A DNA stretch of 64,000 bases from Thermoanaerobaculum sp. (GTDB taxonomy: Bacteria > Acidobacteriota > Thermoanaerobaculia > Multivoradales > UBA5704). A model generated the notes under the pieces. It made no database searches, was not told where the DNA came from, and saw only the letters and a program-made list of their open reading frames with translations. Shown here in pieces: positions 43,401-51,809 of this stretch (positions within the stretch are counted from its first letter, which is position 1; the number at the start of each line of letters is the position of its first letter). The stretch is taken from contig JAJKHS010000077.1 of the NCBI GenBank assembly GCA_021154885.1, forward strand, positions 124,001-188,000. The letters are read 5' to 3'. The translations under genes were made by a program, and so were the position numbers.

Positions 43401-44410
43401 TGGCAGAGGAGGTGCGCGCTTTCTTCTGGGGCACCGGCGCTCACCCGGAGAGCGAAGGTCGGCCTTCGGTCCGCTCGTTCCTCGAGAGCCGGCTCGAGCT
43501 GACCGGCGCCGTGGCCACCCGCGGCTTTGCCGCCACCGTCTTCGAGCGCGCTCTTGCCGACTCACAGCTCGCCGACCGCTTGGCCCGCAGCCTCGACGTG
43601 CAGGCCGCGCTCCTGGGACGCAAGAGCGAAGAGCTGGGCGTGCGCGCCACGATGGGGCACGGCAGCGAAAGACGCGAGGATCTGCGCAGTCTGTTTGAGG
43701 GCCGCAGCCGGACTCCCGCCGACCGCCTGATCGATCCCGAGATGCTGCACGACTACTTCCAACGCCGCATCGGCGACGATCTGATCCGTGAAGTCCCTGG
43801 TCTGATCAAGAGCGGGGGAGGGTTCTTCGCTTGGCGCGAGCAGGCCTGCCTGACCGACAGCGAGCGTATCCTCGAATACTGCCGGGCTCACTTCGACGAC
43901 CTGGTCCGCGAGCCGATCTCGAACCAGCACTTTTTCGCCGGCAAGGTCGGGCCGCGCCTCGTGCAGTTCGTCTCCCGTGTCTACCCCAATCTTGGCTTCG
44001 GCGCCGGCTTCAAGGGCTATGAGGGACTGGACCCCGACAACGTCCGCCTGCTCGCCGACGCGACGCTGGTCATCCACAGCGGATTGGAGGACCTCTTCCG
44101 GGAGACCCGGCAAGCACTGCGCAAGGACTGGCCTATGACCGAGACCCTGGAGCTGCACACCGTCGACGTACGGCCCAATGCCGCTTACATGCTGTCGCTC
44201 GTGCAGGGGATCCGGGTCACCAGCCTGCGCAACCTTCGTCGTTTCGAGTCATTCCACAACCGTCCCAACATGCCCGACGACCGTATGTTCCCCCTGTCTC
44301 AGGAGCCTCAGGCCCAGCGCTCGCCGGTCAATCCGCTGACCGGCTATGGGACCATCGGAAGCGACCTCGCCGCCACTGTCTTGGCTCCACCTGACTCCTC
44401 CCGATCATGA
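40427..44410 (+). CDS. Large membrane protein resembling a degenerate tubulin-like paralogue
   Basis: A 1327-residue protein. Its start VIVVGVGRFGLATLERL (residues 9-25) then LRLLAVRSAG parallels VGLGGCGCRLVSRV then VKFALVDTN in the preceding tubulin-like protein, and RCLCVTPILWMPHPADPFQG with RCEEAAIIDAVHGIRRWVEC parallels a later section. The GGTGSG loop is missing, so nucleotide binding may be lost. Two membrane helices lie near residues 917-940 and 957-975 (LAVWALLSLVLGAPVAQAIS; GGLLLWGAAWALLRWF), and long helical stretches fill the rest. Start is uncertain (TTG two bases after the previous stop, or a GTG nine bases later). It could be a membrane-tethering partner of the GTPase. No named family was recognised; the paralogy is inference. 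Confidence 0.6.
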   Translation: MSRVFPAPVIVVGVGRFGLATLERLGDDWSGLRLSGADVSIGNLRLLAVRSAGAANGWRRFEEDAVRIAGHLGDSDLPSLALNLAIVRSLGLVRYRDGCYQVALPRDAGVVEVEIEAAPGADGGEETPPEKQSRRLRYFEWLRLDPDPIVAAERLHHLAQRLQEVDLFITPLLNRVRQGHSPHTLLACIDRCRSLLAGRDPAPWDWGNPANIDPPDGESVPVSTLVAPQEKEEMRQAARFLEKVMEPPLAGWNEWLSGDEEAPPVIKKLEPFVRCAGDLSSPLDPAELLGREWEVTGWASQQGPSADDIFIPLTPHPFQLGLFDLDNREGLPETTVELLRGRLGDFGRFLHGGLVRLWVDLQRERVGDVNSNILEEARQRDELTDALRQSLEVLGEIVVHPLKDALHEVPRRASNSAAETDLPGEPSRFLRGLEIDDPREESPRQWLERRLAHLGFAATAEPGEEGAPAGSAETSSPPRHAPLFADVCIPAGHDGMEDRTKEPFSPLREALNRQVREMYGFRFLTRYRQRPTRQPPRLTVFVIGDMSEAFTREAMRHVLREMHAELLRAFTPIFESYRVGFDRCLCVTPILWMPHPADPFQGEDLAVSRCEEAAIIDAVHGIRRWVECVLPAGRRSISQIFVNSRVTDTSTLSLADALRQTRDFLSFQIRNDLSQNPWLRQTSMSAGGTDLFSSFSCYEIDFPALRSREYLANRLARECLAELKQGEHVRIEPPEPLAPPALDKLTDQARQVLGGVTRQAGDSLAQRVENRCQLEPGTPSREILKAFDERFETELRRDVWATWSELTGRLGRVDALVDELRLATSRLVGKAVERVQSYSDHLVADYAGAGGLKAAQAAFHQLRIATQETFQEQEKLRRNREALCGRHTIPVLEQLSRARRAVLTAAERKPDLSPIHLGLAVWALLSLVLGAPVAQAISYFFELHLRPNLLEWLLGPGGGITGGLLLWGAAWALLRWFVRRRFRSLTHAIHAMAEEVRAFFWGTGAHPESEGRPSVRSFLESRLELTGAVATRGFAATVFERALADSQLADRLARSLDVQAALLGRKSEELGVRATMGHGSERREDLRSLFEGRSRTPADRLIDPEMLHDYFQRRIGDDLIREVPGLIKSGGGFFAWREQACLTDSERILEYCRAHFDDLVREPISNQHFFAGKVGPRLVQFVSRVYPNLGFGAGFKGYEGLDPDNVRLLADATLVIHSGLEDLFRETRQALRKDWPMTETLELHTVDVRPNAAYMLSLVQGIRVTSLRNLRRFESFHNRPNMPDDRMFPLSQEPQAQRSPVNPLTGYGTIGSDLAATVLAPPDSSRS

Positions 44411-47400
44411 CTAGCAACGACCTGCTGGATCTGTTGCGCTCCCTCGTCACCTTGCCGGCCGCTGCCTTCTGGCCGGCGGTGGCCTGGACGCTCGATCGGC
44501 TGCAGGGGATCGGGAGCTTCTGGGGAGGGTTGCTCGCCCTCGCCCTGGTTGCCGCGTCTGCGGGTCTCGCGGTCCTCTGGCAGCGGCGCCTGGTGCGGCT
44601 GATCGACGCCACACCAGCGGCTCCTCTCGGCTTCTTCCGTTTCCTGAAGCTCGAGCTCCTCTACTCCCCGGTGGGAGTGCCTCTCTGGCTGTTCCGCCTG
44701 CCGTGGATGTTGATCCGCGCCCTGGCGGCAGGGGTGCGGTCGGTGACGGGCAAGCTCCGCCGCAAGCGGTCGGACCCGGCCGCTGCTCTGACAGCCGGCG
44801 CGACCGCAGAGGCGCCAGCCGCCAAAGTGAGCACGCCGCCGTCCCCGGCGCCCCCCCTGCTCGTGGCGAGCCTGGGGCCCGGATTCCTGCTCGCCGGTCT
44901 CGGCACGGCAGCGCTCTATGGGGCGGCGCTTCTCGCCGAGCCCCTCCTGCGCCGGAGGCTCGATCTGTCGCCCGGCCTCTCCGCCTGGCAGTACCTCTTC
45001 CTGGGGCGACGGCCGGAGCTTGCCTGGTACCTGCCGCTGAGCCGCTTCCCATTCCTGGGCGCCCTCCTCGTGCTGCTTCTGTGGCTGGCGATCTGGTCGC
45101 TGGTGGGAATCGCCGTCCGGCTCTTCCTGCAGGCGCACCTGGGGCGCAACCTGGCGGCCGATCGCGAAGACGAAGAGGTGCTCCCCTTCTGGCGGCGGTG
45201 GAGCGGCGTGCCGTTCCTGGCCAGCGTGGCGCCCTCGTTTCGTGAGTGGGCCGCGTGGCTGGCGGCCGTGGCCTTTCCGCTCCTGGTCTGGGCCTGGCTG
45301 TCGCTGGGAGGAGATCCGTACCGCCTGCCGCCGTCGCAGTTTTCCGTCGCCCTCCTCCTCTGGACCTCCTGGTCCCTCCATCTCGTATTGCGCGGCGAGG
45401 AGCGCCTGACGCAGGCGCCGGCCGCGGAGCTTCCGGCTGCAGCCGGCCAGGGAGCGGGATGGCCGGACGTCCTGGCTTATCTCGCCAACCGCTGGGGCGT
45501 CGCGCCGCCGCCGCCGCGGGAGACCCGTCCGGTGGAGCCGCGGGAGAGGTCGGAAGCCGACCCGCGCACGGCCGGTGTCCTTTCACCCCTGGTCATCGAG
45601 CTCCTCCCTGGGCCGCGCCCGCAGCACCTGACTCCCATGCAACGCGCCGTGCTGACCCGGCTCGCTCTCCAGGGCTACGTCCACGTCGATCCGCCGATCG
45701 CCCTGCAGGAGCTCACCCTGGGGGAGACCCTGGAAGTGTCTGCGGACCGTAGCGGACAGCGCAGCCGCAACCTGATCGTCCTGGCGCCGGAGGGGGCGGG
45801 CAAGTCGACCCTCGCCCTCCTCGCGGCGGCGAACCATGCCCTCGTGCACACCCGCGGCAGCCTGATCGTGGTGCGTAGCGAGTCCGCCGCCGAAAAACTG
45901 GCCGAACGCTTTCGCCACGCGATCGAGCCGTCGACGCTGCGCTGGAACGTCCGCGTGCGGCGGCCGGGCAGCGACCTGATGACCGATCTCGCCCAGGGGA
46001 TCATCCCGGATGTCGTCTTGTGCTGCCTGCACGATCTGGTGACCACGGTGCTCGACCGGGCCGATACCTTCGCGCCGCTCCTCAGCAACCTCGGTCTCGT
46101 CATCGTCGACGACGTGGAATCCTTCGCCGGACCGGTCGAGGTGCACGCCCAACTCGCCTTCCGGCGTCTGACGCTGCGGCTGCGCGAGCTGATCGGTGTG
46201 CACACGCTGGGAGAGAAGAGCGCGCCGCAGGTCCTGATGCTGGGCGTCGAGAGCATGCACCGCATGCCCGAGTGGGTGCGCAGCCTCTGCGGCGTCGACG
46301 CGGTGGTGCGCAACTTCTCGCGCTCGGGGCGCGAGACCGCCGAGCGCGAAAGGGCCGAGCTGACGGCGAGCGGGACCGCCCTGATCAAGCCGGAACCGCA
46401 GTTGGAGCCAGGCGGCGATCCAGGCGCGGGAGTCCCGGGCTCGGCTGGGCTGGGCCCGGGACAGCTCTCCTATCACCTGCAGGACTTTCAGCATGCGGGT
46501 GAGCCCCTGACTCTGGCCGACCTGGTCGACGCCTGCGAGCAACTCGCCGTCCCCTGGCACTACCGGCTGTGTGGCGACGGCCGGCGCGATCTCGGGCGCG
46601 GGCCGCTCCTGCTGCGGGAAGAGCCGGTGAGCTACCGCGAGTCGCCGGAAGAAGCCTGCGTCGTCCTGCTCGAAGGCAACTGGAGCGAAGTACACCGCGA
46701 GCGCGAGCGGTTGCGCCGGGCCGGTGCGCGTTTCCGGCGCGCGGCGGGGCAGCCTCCGGCCGGAGAGCCGCTCGCCACCGAGCCGATCGCCGTCATCTCG
46801 GTCGTGGAGCCGGGTCTCGAAGAGGTCTTCGACGGCCCCGTGGGCTCGGCCGACCTGGCCGCCAGGCTGGCCTCCCTGCCATGGCCCTTCGTCCGCCCGC
46901 CCACTGGCCTCACCGTCGAGCCCCACCTGTCGGCGGACCTGGTGCAGCACTGGCTCGAAGTTGAGGAGGTCGTCGGCGTCTTCGGCGGCATGTGCGTGCC
47001 GCGTCTGCGCCAGCTGGCGGACCAGCGCCTCCTGCTCTGCGAGCGGCGGACCGACGTCGACGAGCGGTCCAACGAATACGTCGAGAACGTCTTCGTGCGC
47101 GCCCTGTCCGCCGCCGTGCGCCCGGAGGAAGATGCCGCGGGAGGCGGTGCCGATCTGCTCCCTCCCAAAGTGGCGCAGGTCGAGCTCGCCGTCCCGCGCA
47201 CGGTGGCCGTGCGCGACCGGACCCGCCTAGCGAAATTGGCAATGACGGCCGCTGAAACCGCTCACGTGCACTACTATCCAGGGCGCATCTTCCAGGATGC
47301 GCGTGGCATCTTCATCGCGCTGGCGCGCGCGGGTGACGAGGACGCCTCCCCCGGCGCCCTGCCGGCGGGAGACGTGCTCGTCGAGCCCCTGTTGACCGAC

Positions 47401-48216
47401 GAGGTCTCGTCACCGCGGCGGCTGTTCCTCCTCACTCCATTGGCGAGCACGGAGAGCGCCCCGGAGATGGTCCAGGCTGCGGGAGGGAGCTTCCCGTCTC
47501 CCGACCGGGTGCTCCTCGGTCGCTATCCGTTCGACGTCGCCCTCGAGCCGATCGCGGTGCGGATGCGGCCCATCGCCACCTACCGGCTCGACGTCCTGCG
47601 CCGGGATGTGCGCCAGCGGACCCTGCTCGAGTCATCGGTGCGGGCGCGCTACGAGAAGCTCGCCTTCGAGACCGTCGCCTTAGCTCTCGTCCCCAATCCC
47701 GACGCTGGTGTTCCCGGGGTGGCAGAAGGGGGATATTCCGGGCCGGACGAGGCGGTCACGGGGCCCCTCCTCACCTTCGAGGCCGCCCGGCTGCTGGCGG
47801 CCGTGCTGCGCGCTCTCCTCCCCGTGATGTACCGCGGCGCCCGGGAGGGACTCCAGGTGGCGCTGCGCCTCGCCGCGCCGGAGACGGCGCCCCCCGAGAC
47901 CGCGCTCCTGCCCAGCGAAGCCCTCTACCTGTTCGATGCCGATCCCGGGGGGAACGGCATGGCCAGGGCGATCCTCCGCGACGGCCTCGAGCTCCTGCTC
48001 CGCCTCTGTCGCCTGGCGCTCGAACGCGCTCCCTCCCTCGACCTCTTGCGTACCCTTTTCGACGAGTGGGGCGACGAGGCCGAGGTGCTCGCCGAGAGCC
48101 GCGGTGAAGCCGCGTCCGCAGCGGACTGGCAGCGGGCGCAAGGCGTTGCTCTGGCTTGGCTCAACAGCCGTCTCCGTTCCGAGGACGACCTCTCCCGTCG
48201 GGTGCGCCGGTCATGA
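44407..48216 (+). CDS. Polytopic membrane protein with an SF2 MrfA/Hrq1-like ATPase domain
   Basis: A 1269-residue protein. Residues 1-335 hold six or so membrane helices (GGLLALALVAASAGLAVLWQ, FLGALLVLLLWLAIWSLVGI and others). A P-loop NTPase follows: LTPMQRAVL resembles a Q-motif, VLAPEGAGKSTLALL is Walker A (about residues 459-470) and GLVIVDDVESFAGPVEVHAQ is motif II (about 562-580), with the 'gap then RRL' pattern of MrfA/Hrq1 helicases. The C-terminal domain has VHYYPGRIFQDARGIFIAL and LFDADPGGNGMARAIL, close to the MrfA C-terminal (DUF1998) signatures. Helicase activity is not assured: the second motor domain is divergent. A membrane-anchored helicase-like ATPase is unusual. ATGA overlaps link it to both neighbours. 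Confidence 0.72.
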   Translation: MTSNDLLDLLRSLVTLPAAAFWPAVAWTLDRLQGIGSFWGGLLALALVAASAGLAVLWQRRLVRLIDATPAAPLGFFRFLKLELLYSPVGVPLWLFRLPWMLIRALAAGVRSVTGKLRRKRSDPAAALTAGATAEAPAAKVSTPPSPAPPLLVASLGPGFLLAGLGTAALYGAALLAEPLLRRRLDLSPGLSAWQYLFLGRRPELAWYLPLSRFPFLGALLVLLLWLAIWSLVGIAVRLFLQAHLGRNLAADREDEEVLPFWRRWSGVPFLASVAPSFREWAAWLAAVAFPLLVWAWLSLGGDPYRLPPSQFSVALLLWTSWSLHLVLRGEERLTQAPAAELPAAAGQGAGWPDVLAYLANRWGVAPPPPRETRPVEPRERSEADPRTAGVLSPLVIELLPGPRPQHLTPMQRAVLTRLALQGYVHVDPPIALQELTLGETLEVSADRSGQRSRNLIVLAPEGAGKSTLALLAAANHALVHTRGSLIVVRSESAAEKLAERFRHAIEPSTLRWNVRVRRPGSDLMTDLAQGIIPDVVLCCLHDLVTTVLDRADTFAPLLSNLGLVIVDDVESFAGPVEVHAQLAFRRLTLRLRELIGVHTLGEKSAPQVLMLGVESMHRMPEWVRSLCGVDAVVRNFSRSGRETAERERAELTASGTALIKPEPQLEPGGDPGAGVPGSAGLGPGQLSYHLQDFQHAGEPLTLADLVDACEQLAVPWHYRLCGDGRRDLGRGPLLLREEPVSYRESPEEACVVLLEGNWSEVHRERERLRRAGARFRRAAGQPPAGEPLATEPIAVISVVEPGLEEVFDGPVGSADLAARLASLPWPFVRPPTGLTVEPHLSADLVQHWLEVEEVVGVFGGMCVPRLRQLADQRLLLCERRTDVDERSNEYVENVFVRALSAAVRPEEDAAGGGADLLPPKVAQVELAVPRTVAVRDRTRLAKLAMTAAETAHVHYYPGRIFQDARGIFIALARAGDEDASPGALPAGDVLVEPLLTDEVSSPRRLFLLTPLASTESAPEMVQAAGGSFPSPDRVLLGRYPFDVALEPIAVRMRPIATYRLDVLRRDVRQRTLLESSVRARYEKLAFETVALALVPNPDAGVPGVAEGGYSGPDEAVTGPLLTFEAARLLAAVLRALLPVMYRGAREGLQVALRLAAPETAPPETALLPSEALYLFDADPGGNGMARAILRDGLELLLRLCRLALERAPSLDLLRTLFDEWGDEAEVLAESRGEAASAADWQRAQGVALAWLNSRLRSEDDLSRRVRRS

Positions 48217-49358
48217 ACCGCCAAGTCATCTTCTGTCTCCTTCTCCTGATTTCTCTCGGCTTTGTGGGGGCGCTCGCCGGCGGCTGCCAGTCGAGGGCTC
48301 GCGAGCCGCGCCAACTCGCTTTCCCGACCTTTCAGGCCGCGGCGCCATTTCCGGAGTTCCAGAGCGCCGCGGCGATTCCAGAGAGGGCTGAAGGGTCTGC
48401 TCCCAGCCAGTTCACACGCGCTTTGAACGAACAGCCGTCGGCCGCGACGCCCGCTGCGCCGGAAAGTCAGAGCGTGCCCCTCGGCAGCTCGATGACCGCT
48501 CAGATCCCCCCCAGGGAGAAGGACTGGACCTGGTCGCTCGCGGACGGGGCCACCCTCATCGCGCACGCGCCCAACGGCGGCCGTCCGGGGGCTCTGGTTT
48601 ATGTCGAGCCGTTCTCTGCCGACATCCACAACCACCCTTCGACAGAGCATCTCCGTTTCCAGATGACCGTCGATCCCGAGCTCGCCGAGAATTACCTGCG
48701 GCTCACCGCCGCCGACGTGGTCCTGGCCGGCCGGGCCGCCGCCATGCCTCCACTGTCGCGCAGCGAAGCCGCGCGTTGGGCGCAACTGCTCAAGACCCGC
48801 ACCCAGGGGCGCGGTCTCGGCTTTCGGCCGACCCGCAGTTCGTTTACCGGTTGGCGCTGGGTGGGCCGGAACGGGCACGAGGTGACCGTCCGTTGCAGCC
48901 GCTACCTCGGTGTGTGGGCGCAGCCGCGGCCCTGGCCCGCTCCGGTCGCCGCCGCCCTGGCGCGGCTACGGGGTGAGCCCGAAAAGCCGGTCTCCCCACC
49001 CGGGGCGCCAGCGCCCCCCTTTGCGCCAGCCGCGGTACCCGCCGTCGCGGGGGTCTCCTCCTACCTGATTCTGGGCAGCGCCACCGATCGGGATGAGGAG
49101 ACAGGAGTGCATTTTGCCATCCTCTGCGTCCGGGAGCCGCGCTGCCTCGTCTACAAGGAGCTCACGCAGTTCCTCGAATCGATCCAGATTGCCGAGGGCC
49201 CGCAGTTGGACCGTCTGCGCTCGGCGCCACCCGTCCCGTTCCAAAAGTTGGTTCAGGAAACGGGCCTGGAAATCTTATCTGGCTCCGAGTTGCCGGACTT
49301 GTCGAAACGCAATGGAAAACCTGGGACAGGCACGGCGCCCGAGCAGGTGCCTCGTTGA
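48213..49358 (+). CDS. Lipoprotein, last gene of the tubulin-like operon
   Basis: A 381-residue protein with a signal peptide ending in GALAGGCQSRA, an imperfect but plausible lipobox with Cys25 as the lipidated residue. A low-complexity stretch rich in A, P and E covers about residues 30-95. The rest is mixed, with WTWSLADGATLIAHAPNGGR and SSYLILGSATDRDEETGVHF suggesting beta-rich domains. No family is recognised. It starts in the ATGA overlap with the ATPase gene, so it is certainly coupled to the operon. As a lipoprotein it could be the outer-face component that connects the complex to the envelope. Confidence 0.65.
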   Translation: MNRQVIFCLLLLISLGFVGALAGGCQSRAREPRQLAFPTFQAAAPFPEFQSAAAIPERAEGSAPSQFTRALNEQPSAATPAAPESQSVPLGSSMTAQIPPREKDWTWSLADGATLIAHAPNGGRPGALVYVEPFSADIHNHPSTEHLRFQMTVDPELAENYLRLTAADVVLAGRAAAMPPLSRSEAARWAQLLKTRTQGRGLGFRPTRSSFTGWRWVGRNGHEVTVRCSRYLGVWAQPRPWPAPVAAALARLRGEPEKPVSPPGAPAPPFAPAAVPAVAGVSSYLILGSATDRDEETGVHFAILCVREPRCLVYKELTQFLESIQIAEGPQLDRLRSAPPVPFQKLVQETGLEILSGSELPDLSKRNGKPGTGTAPEQVPR

Positions 49359-49413
49359 TCCAAGGGGCCGCGGCCATTGAGCCCCACCCTGGCCCCGTGG
49401 TATCCCTACCCCC

Positions 49414-49998
49414 ATGAGCGCGACGCCCATTCTCGTAGTCGTGGACATGCAGCGCGACTTCATGGAGGAGGGAGCGCTGCCGACGGTGGAGCCCAGCTCG
49501 ATGATCGCGGAGCTCAACGCGGCCATGGAGGCAGCCCGGGAGCGGGGGTTCACCATTGTGGCAACTCGGGACTGGCATCCGGCTGACCATGAGAGCTTCC
49601 AGAAGAGCGGCGGCGTGTGGCCCGATCACTGCGTGGCCAGCACTCCCGGCGCGGAGTTTCATCCCGGGTTACGGTTCCCCGAGTGCGTGGTCGTCGTCTC
49701 GAAGGGGAGCGAACGGGCGGGCCTGGGCTACTCTCCCTTCGAGAACCCCGCCATGGTCGACCTCGTCCGCCGGCACGCCGGGGCCACGGTCTACGTGACC
49801 GGCGTGGCGCTCGAGTACTGCGTCCGCGCCACGTGTCTCGACTCCCTCAAGTATGGCGGCCGGCCGGTCGCGGTGTTGCCCCTGATCCGCGCCGTCAGCC
49901 GCGACGAGGCGGTGGTCAAGGGCGTCGAGGAGGAGCTGACGGCGGCCGGGGTCGTGTGCGTGCCGCAGGTGCCGCCGGAGCTCGGGGGAGGAAGCTGA
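49414..49998 (+). CDS. pncA: Nicotinamidase (PncA-like isochorismatase-fold hydrolase)
   Basis: A 194-residue isochorismatase-fold hydrolase. The catalytic triad is visible: Asp11 in ILVVVDMQRDF, Lys97 in VVSKGSERAG and Cys136 in GVALEYCVRAT. RDWHPADHESF (Asp53, His55) followed by a second histidine near 72 (WPDHC) gives the nicotinamidase metal site. Nicotinamidase converts nicotinamide to nicotinate for NAD salvage; pyrazinamidase activity is a known side reaction. Length is typical for bacterial PncA (190-215). It stands alone, convergent with the amylase gene 12 bases beyond its stop. Confidence 0.85.
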   Translation: MSATPILVVVDMQRDFMEEGALPTVEPSSMIAELNAAMEAARERGFTIVATRDWHPADHESFQKSGGVWPDHCVASTPGAEFHPGLRFPECVVVVSKGSERAGLGYSPFENPAMVDLVRRHAGATVYVTGVALEYCVRATCLDSLKYGGRPVAVLPLIRAVSRDEAVVKGVEEELTAAGVVCVPQVPPELGGGS

Positions 49999-50010
49999 GC
50001 GGTCCGTGGG

Positions 50011-51648
50011 TCAAGAAGAAAGCCGCCAGACTCCGCTGGCTCCCGCCGGGAGGTGGAAGGTCCAGCCTTCCGCTCCCTTCACGACCTTGTCGTCGGGGCC
50101 GAAGAGGCGCTCGGCTGAGCCCGCCTTGAGATCGTAGGGTCCGGCCTGGATTTCCGTGGTGCCCAGGTTGTGGAGGACCAGCACGCGCTCGCCGGCCGTC
50201 TCGCGGACGAAGGCCAGGACGGGCGTGCTGGTCCTGGTCGGGGAGAGGACGGCCAGGGTCCCCTTCATCAGGGCCGGCGAGGCGTGGCGCAGGCGGATCA
50301 AGCGGCGGTAGTGGGAGAGGAGGGAAGCGGGATCGGCCGTCTCCGCCGCCACGTTCGCCGTCCGCCAGCCGGGGGCGAGGTCGAACCAGGGCTTGGCGGC
50401 GGTGGTGAAGCCGGCGTTGGGCGTCGCATCCCAGGGCATGGGGGTGCGCTTGAACGGGTCCGGCCCGCCCGGTCCATTCTGGAGACCCAGCTCCTCGCCA
50501 TAGTAAAGGAAGGGAGCGCCGGGGAGGGTCAGGAGGATGGCGGCAGCAAGCCGGAGCTTCGCGGGATCGTTGCCGAGCTGGGTGGCGAGGCGCGTCTGGT
50601 CGTGGTTGGTGAGGAAGGGGGTGTCGATCACCCCGGACGGATAGGTCTCGTTCACCTCTTCGAGCCGGGCGCCTAGCCCTGAGGCCTCGCCGGCGTTGAG
50701 GCCGTCCAGGATCTCCTTCGCCAGCGGGAAGTCGAAGCTCATGGGCAGCTCGTCGCCGCCGGCGATCTGGGCGGTGGAGCCGAAGTAGGGGGCGATCTGA
50801 TCCTCGCGGTCCGCCGCGTTCTCTCCCACCATCACGGCCTGGGGCTTCGCCTTGCGCACGGCGGCCGCGAGCTCCTTCAAGTAGGCGTGGGTCTGGGGCT
50901 GGTTGTTCTGCATCTCGCCGGGGCCATTGGCGAAGAGGTGGCGGGTGGCGTCGAGGCGGAAGCCGTCCACACCCCTGGCGAGCCAGTGGGTGGCGATGCG
51001 CTTCATCTCCTCGCGCACGGCGGGCTCGTCGTAGTTGAGATCCGGCATGCCGCTCCAGAAGATACCGTAGAAATATTGGCCGTCCTTGTCGTTGTGGTGC
51101 CAGGTGGGGCCGCTCCCCCAGGGCTGGGTCCAGCCGGGATCGTCGCCGCGCCAGACGTACCAGTTGCGGTGGGGGGATTTGGGGGTGGAGGCGGCGTCCA
51201 CGAACCAGGGGTGCTGATTGCTGGTGTGGTTGAGGACGAGGTCGAGGATCACCTTGATGCCGTGCCGGTGAGCCTCGGCGAGGAATTTATCGAAATCCGC
51301 GTCGGTGCCGTAGCCGGGCTCGACCTTTTCGTAGTCGATCGTGTCGTAGCCGTGGTAGCTCGGTGACAGGAAGACCGGCATCAGCCAGAGGGCGTCCACC
51401 CCGAGGTCCTTCAGGTAGTCCATCCTGGCGGTCAACCCCCGGAAGTCGCCGATGCCGTCGGCGTTGGAATCCTGGAAGCTGCGGACGAAGACCTCGTAGA
51501 AGACGGCTCCCCGCGCCCAGTCGTGGTTCCACTGGGGAGGCGGCGCCTGCGCCTGCGCGCGGGTGGAGGACAGGGCCAGCGCGGCGAGGAGGACGAGGAG
51601 GAGGAGGAGACGACGGGGGAGCGGGGTGCGGCCGTCCGGGGAGGTCAT
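50011..51648 (-). CDS. Secreted alpha-amylase family (GH13) glycosidase
   Basis: A 545-residue secreted GH13 enzyme. A signal peptide (LLLLLVLLAALALSSTRAQAQ, cleavage near 33) precedes the (beta/alpha)8 catalytic domain. The four conserved regions are present: DLVLNHTS, GFRLDATRHLF with the nucleophile Asp233, VMVGENAAD with acid/base Glu276, and FLTNHDQTR with Asp350. Length and the QDSNADGIGDFRGL motif place it near oligo-1,6-glucosidase/trehalose-synthase-like enzymes rather than large amylases; substrate is uncertain. The C-terminal ~80 residues form the usual beta domain. A start giving MTSPDGR is used; a longer frame reaches 15 codons upstream. It is divergent from the PBP gene, with two repeat copies between. 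Confidence 0.87.
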   Translation of the reverse strand: MTSPDGRTPLPRRLLLLLVLLAALALSSTRAQAQAPPPQWNHDWARGAVFYEVFVRSFQDSNADGIGDFRGLTARMDYLKDLGVDALWLMPVFLSPSYHGYDTIDYEKVEPGYGTDADFDKFLAEAHRHGIKVILDLVLNHTSNQHPWFVDAASTPKSPHRNWYVWRGDDPGWTQPWGSGPTWHHNDKDGQYFYGIFWSGMPDLNYDEPAVREEMKRIATHWLARGVDGFRLDATRHLFANGPGEMQNNQPQTHAYLKELAAAVRKAKPQAVMVGENAADREDQIAPYFGSTAQIAGGDELPMSFDFPLAKEILDGLNAGEASGLGARLEEVNETYPSGVIDTPFLTNHDQTRLATQLGNDPAKLRLAAAILLTLPGAPFLYYGEELGLQNGPGGPDPFKRTPMPWDATPNAGFTTAAKPWFDLAPGWRTANVAAETADPASLLSHYRRLIRLRHASPALMKGTLAVLSPTRTSTPVLAFVRETAGERVLVLHNLGTTEIQAGPYDLKAGSAERLFGPDDKVVKGAEGWTFHLPAGASGVWRLSS

Positions 51649-51698
51649 GGGAGTATTGTAGAGGCAGGGATCAGGGTTCGTCCCAACGCGCACCTTGG

Positions 51699-51760
51699 GC
51701 CCTCATCACCCCGGCCCTCTTCTCCCAGCCTCCCCCCTGTCCGCCGGGAGAAGAGGGAGT
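51699..51760 (-). repeat. Palindromic intergenic repeat, copy C
   Basis: A minus-strand copy with arms at 51715-51726 and 51746-51757 and the conserved flank GCCCTCATCACCCCGG on its left edge. It faces copy D 50 bases away, so the pair forms a larger inverted repeat. Confidence 0.85.
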
Positions 51761-51809
51761 GGTTTGTCTGGAAGAAACAGCGTTCCCCCGGCTGGACGGT
51801 TGTTGCTTT

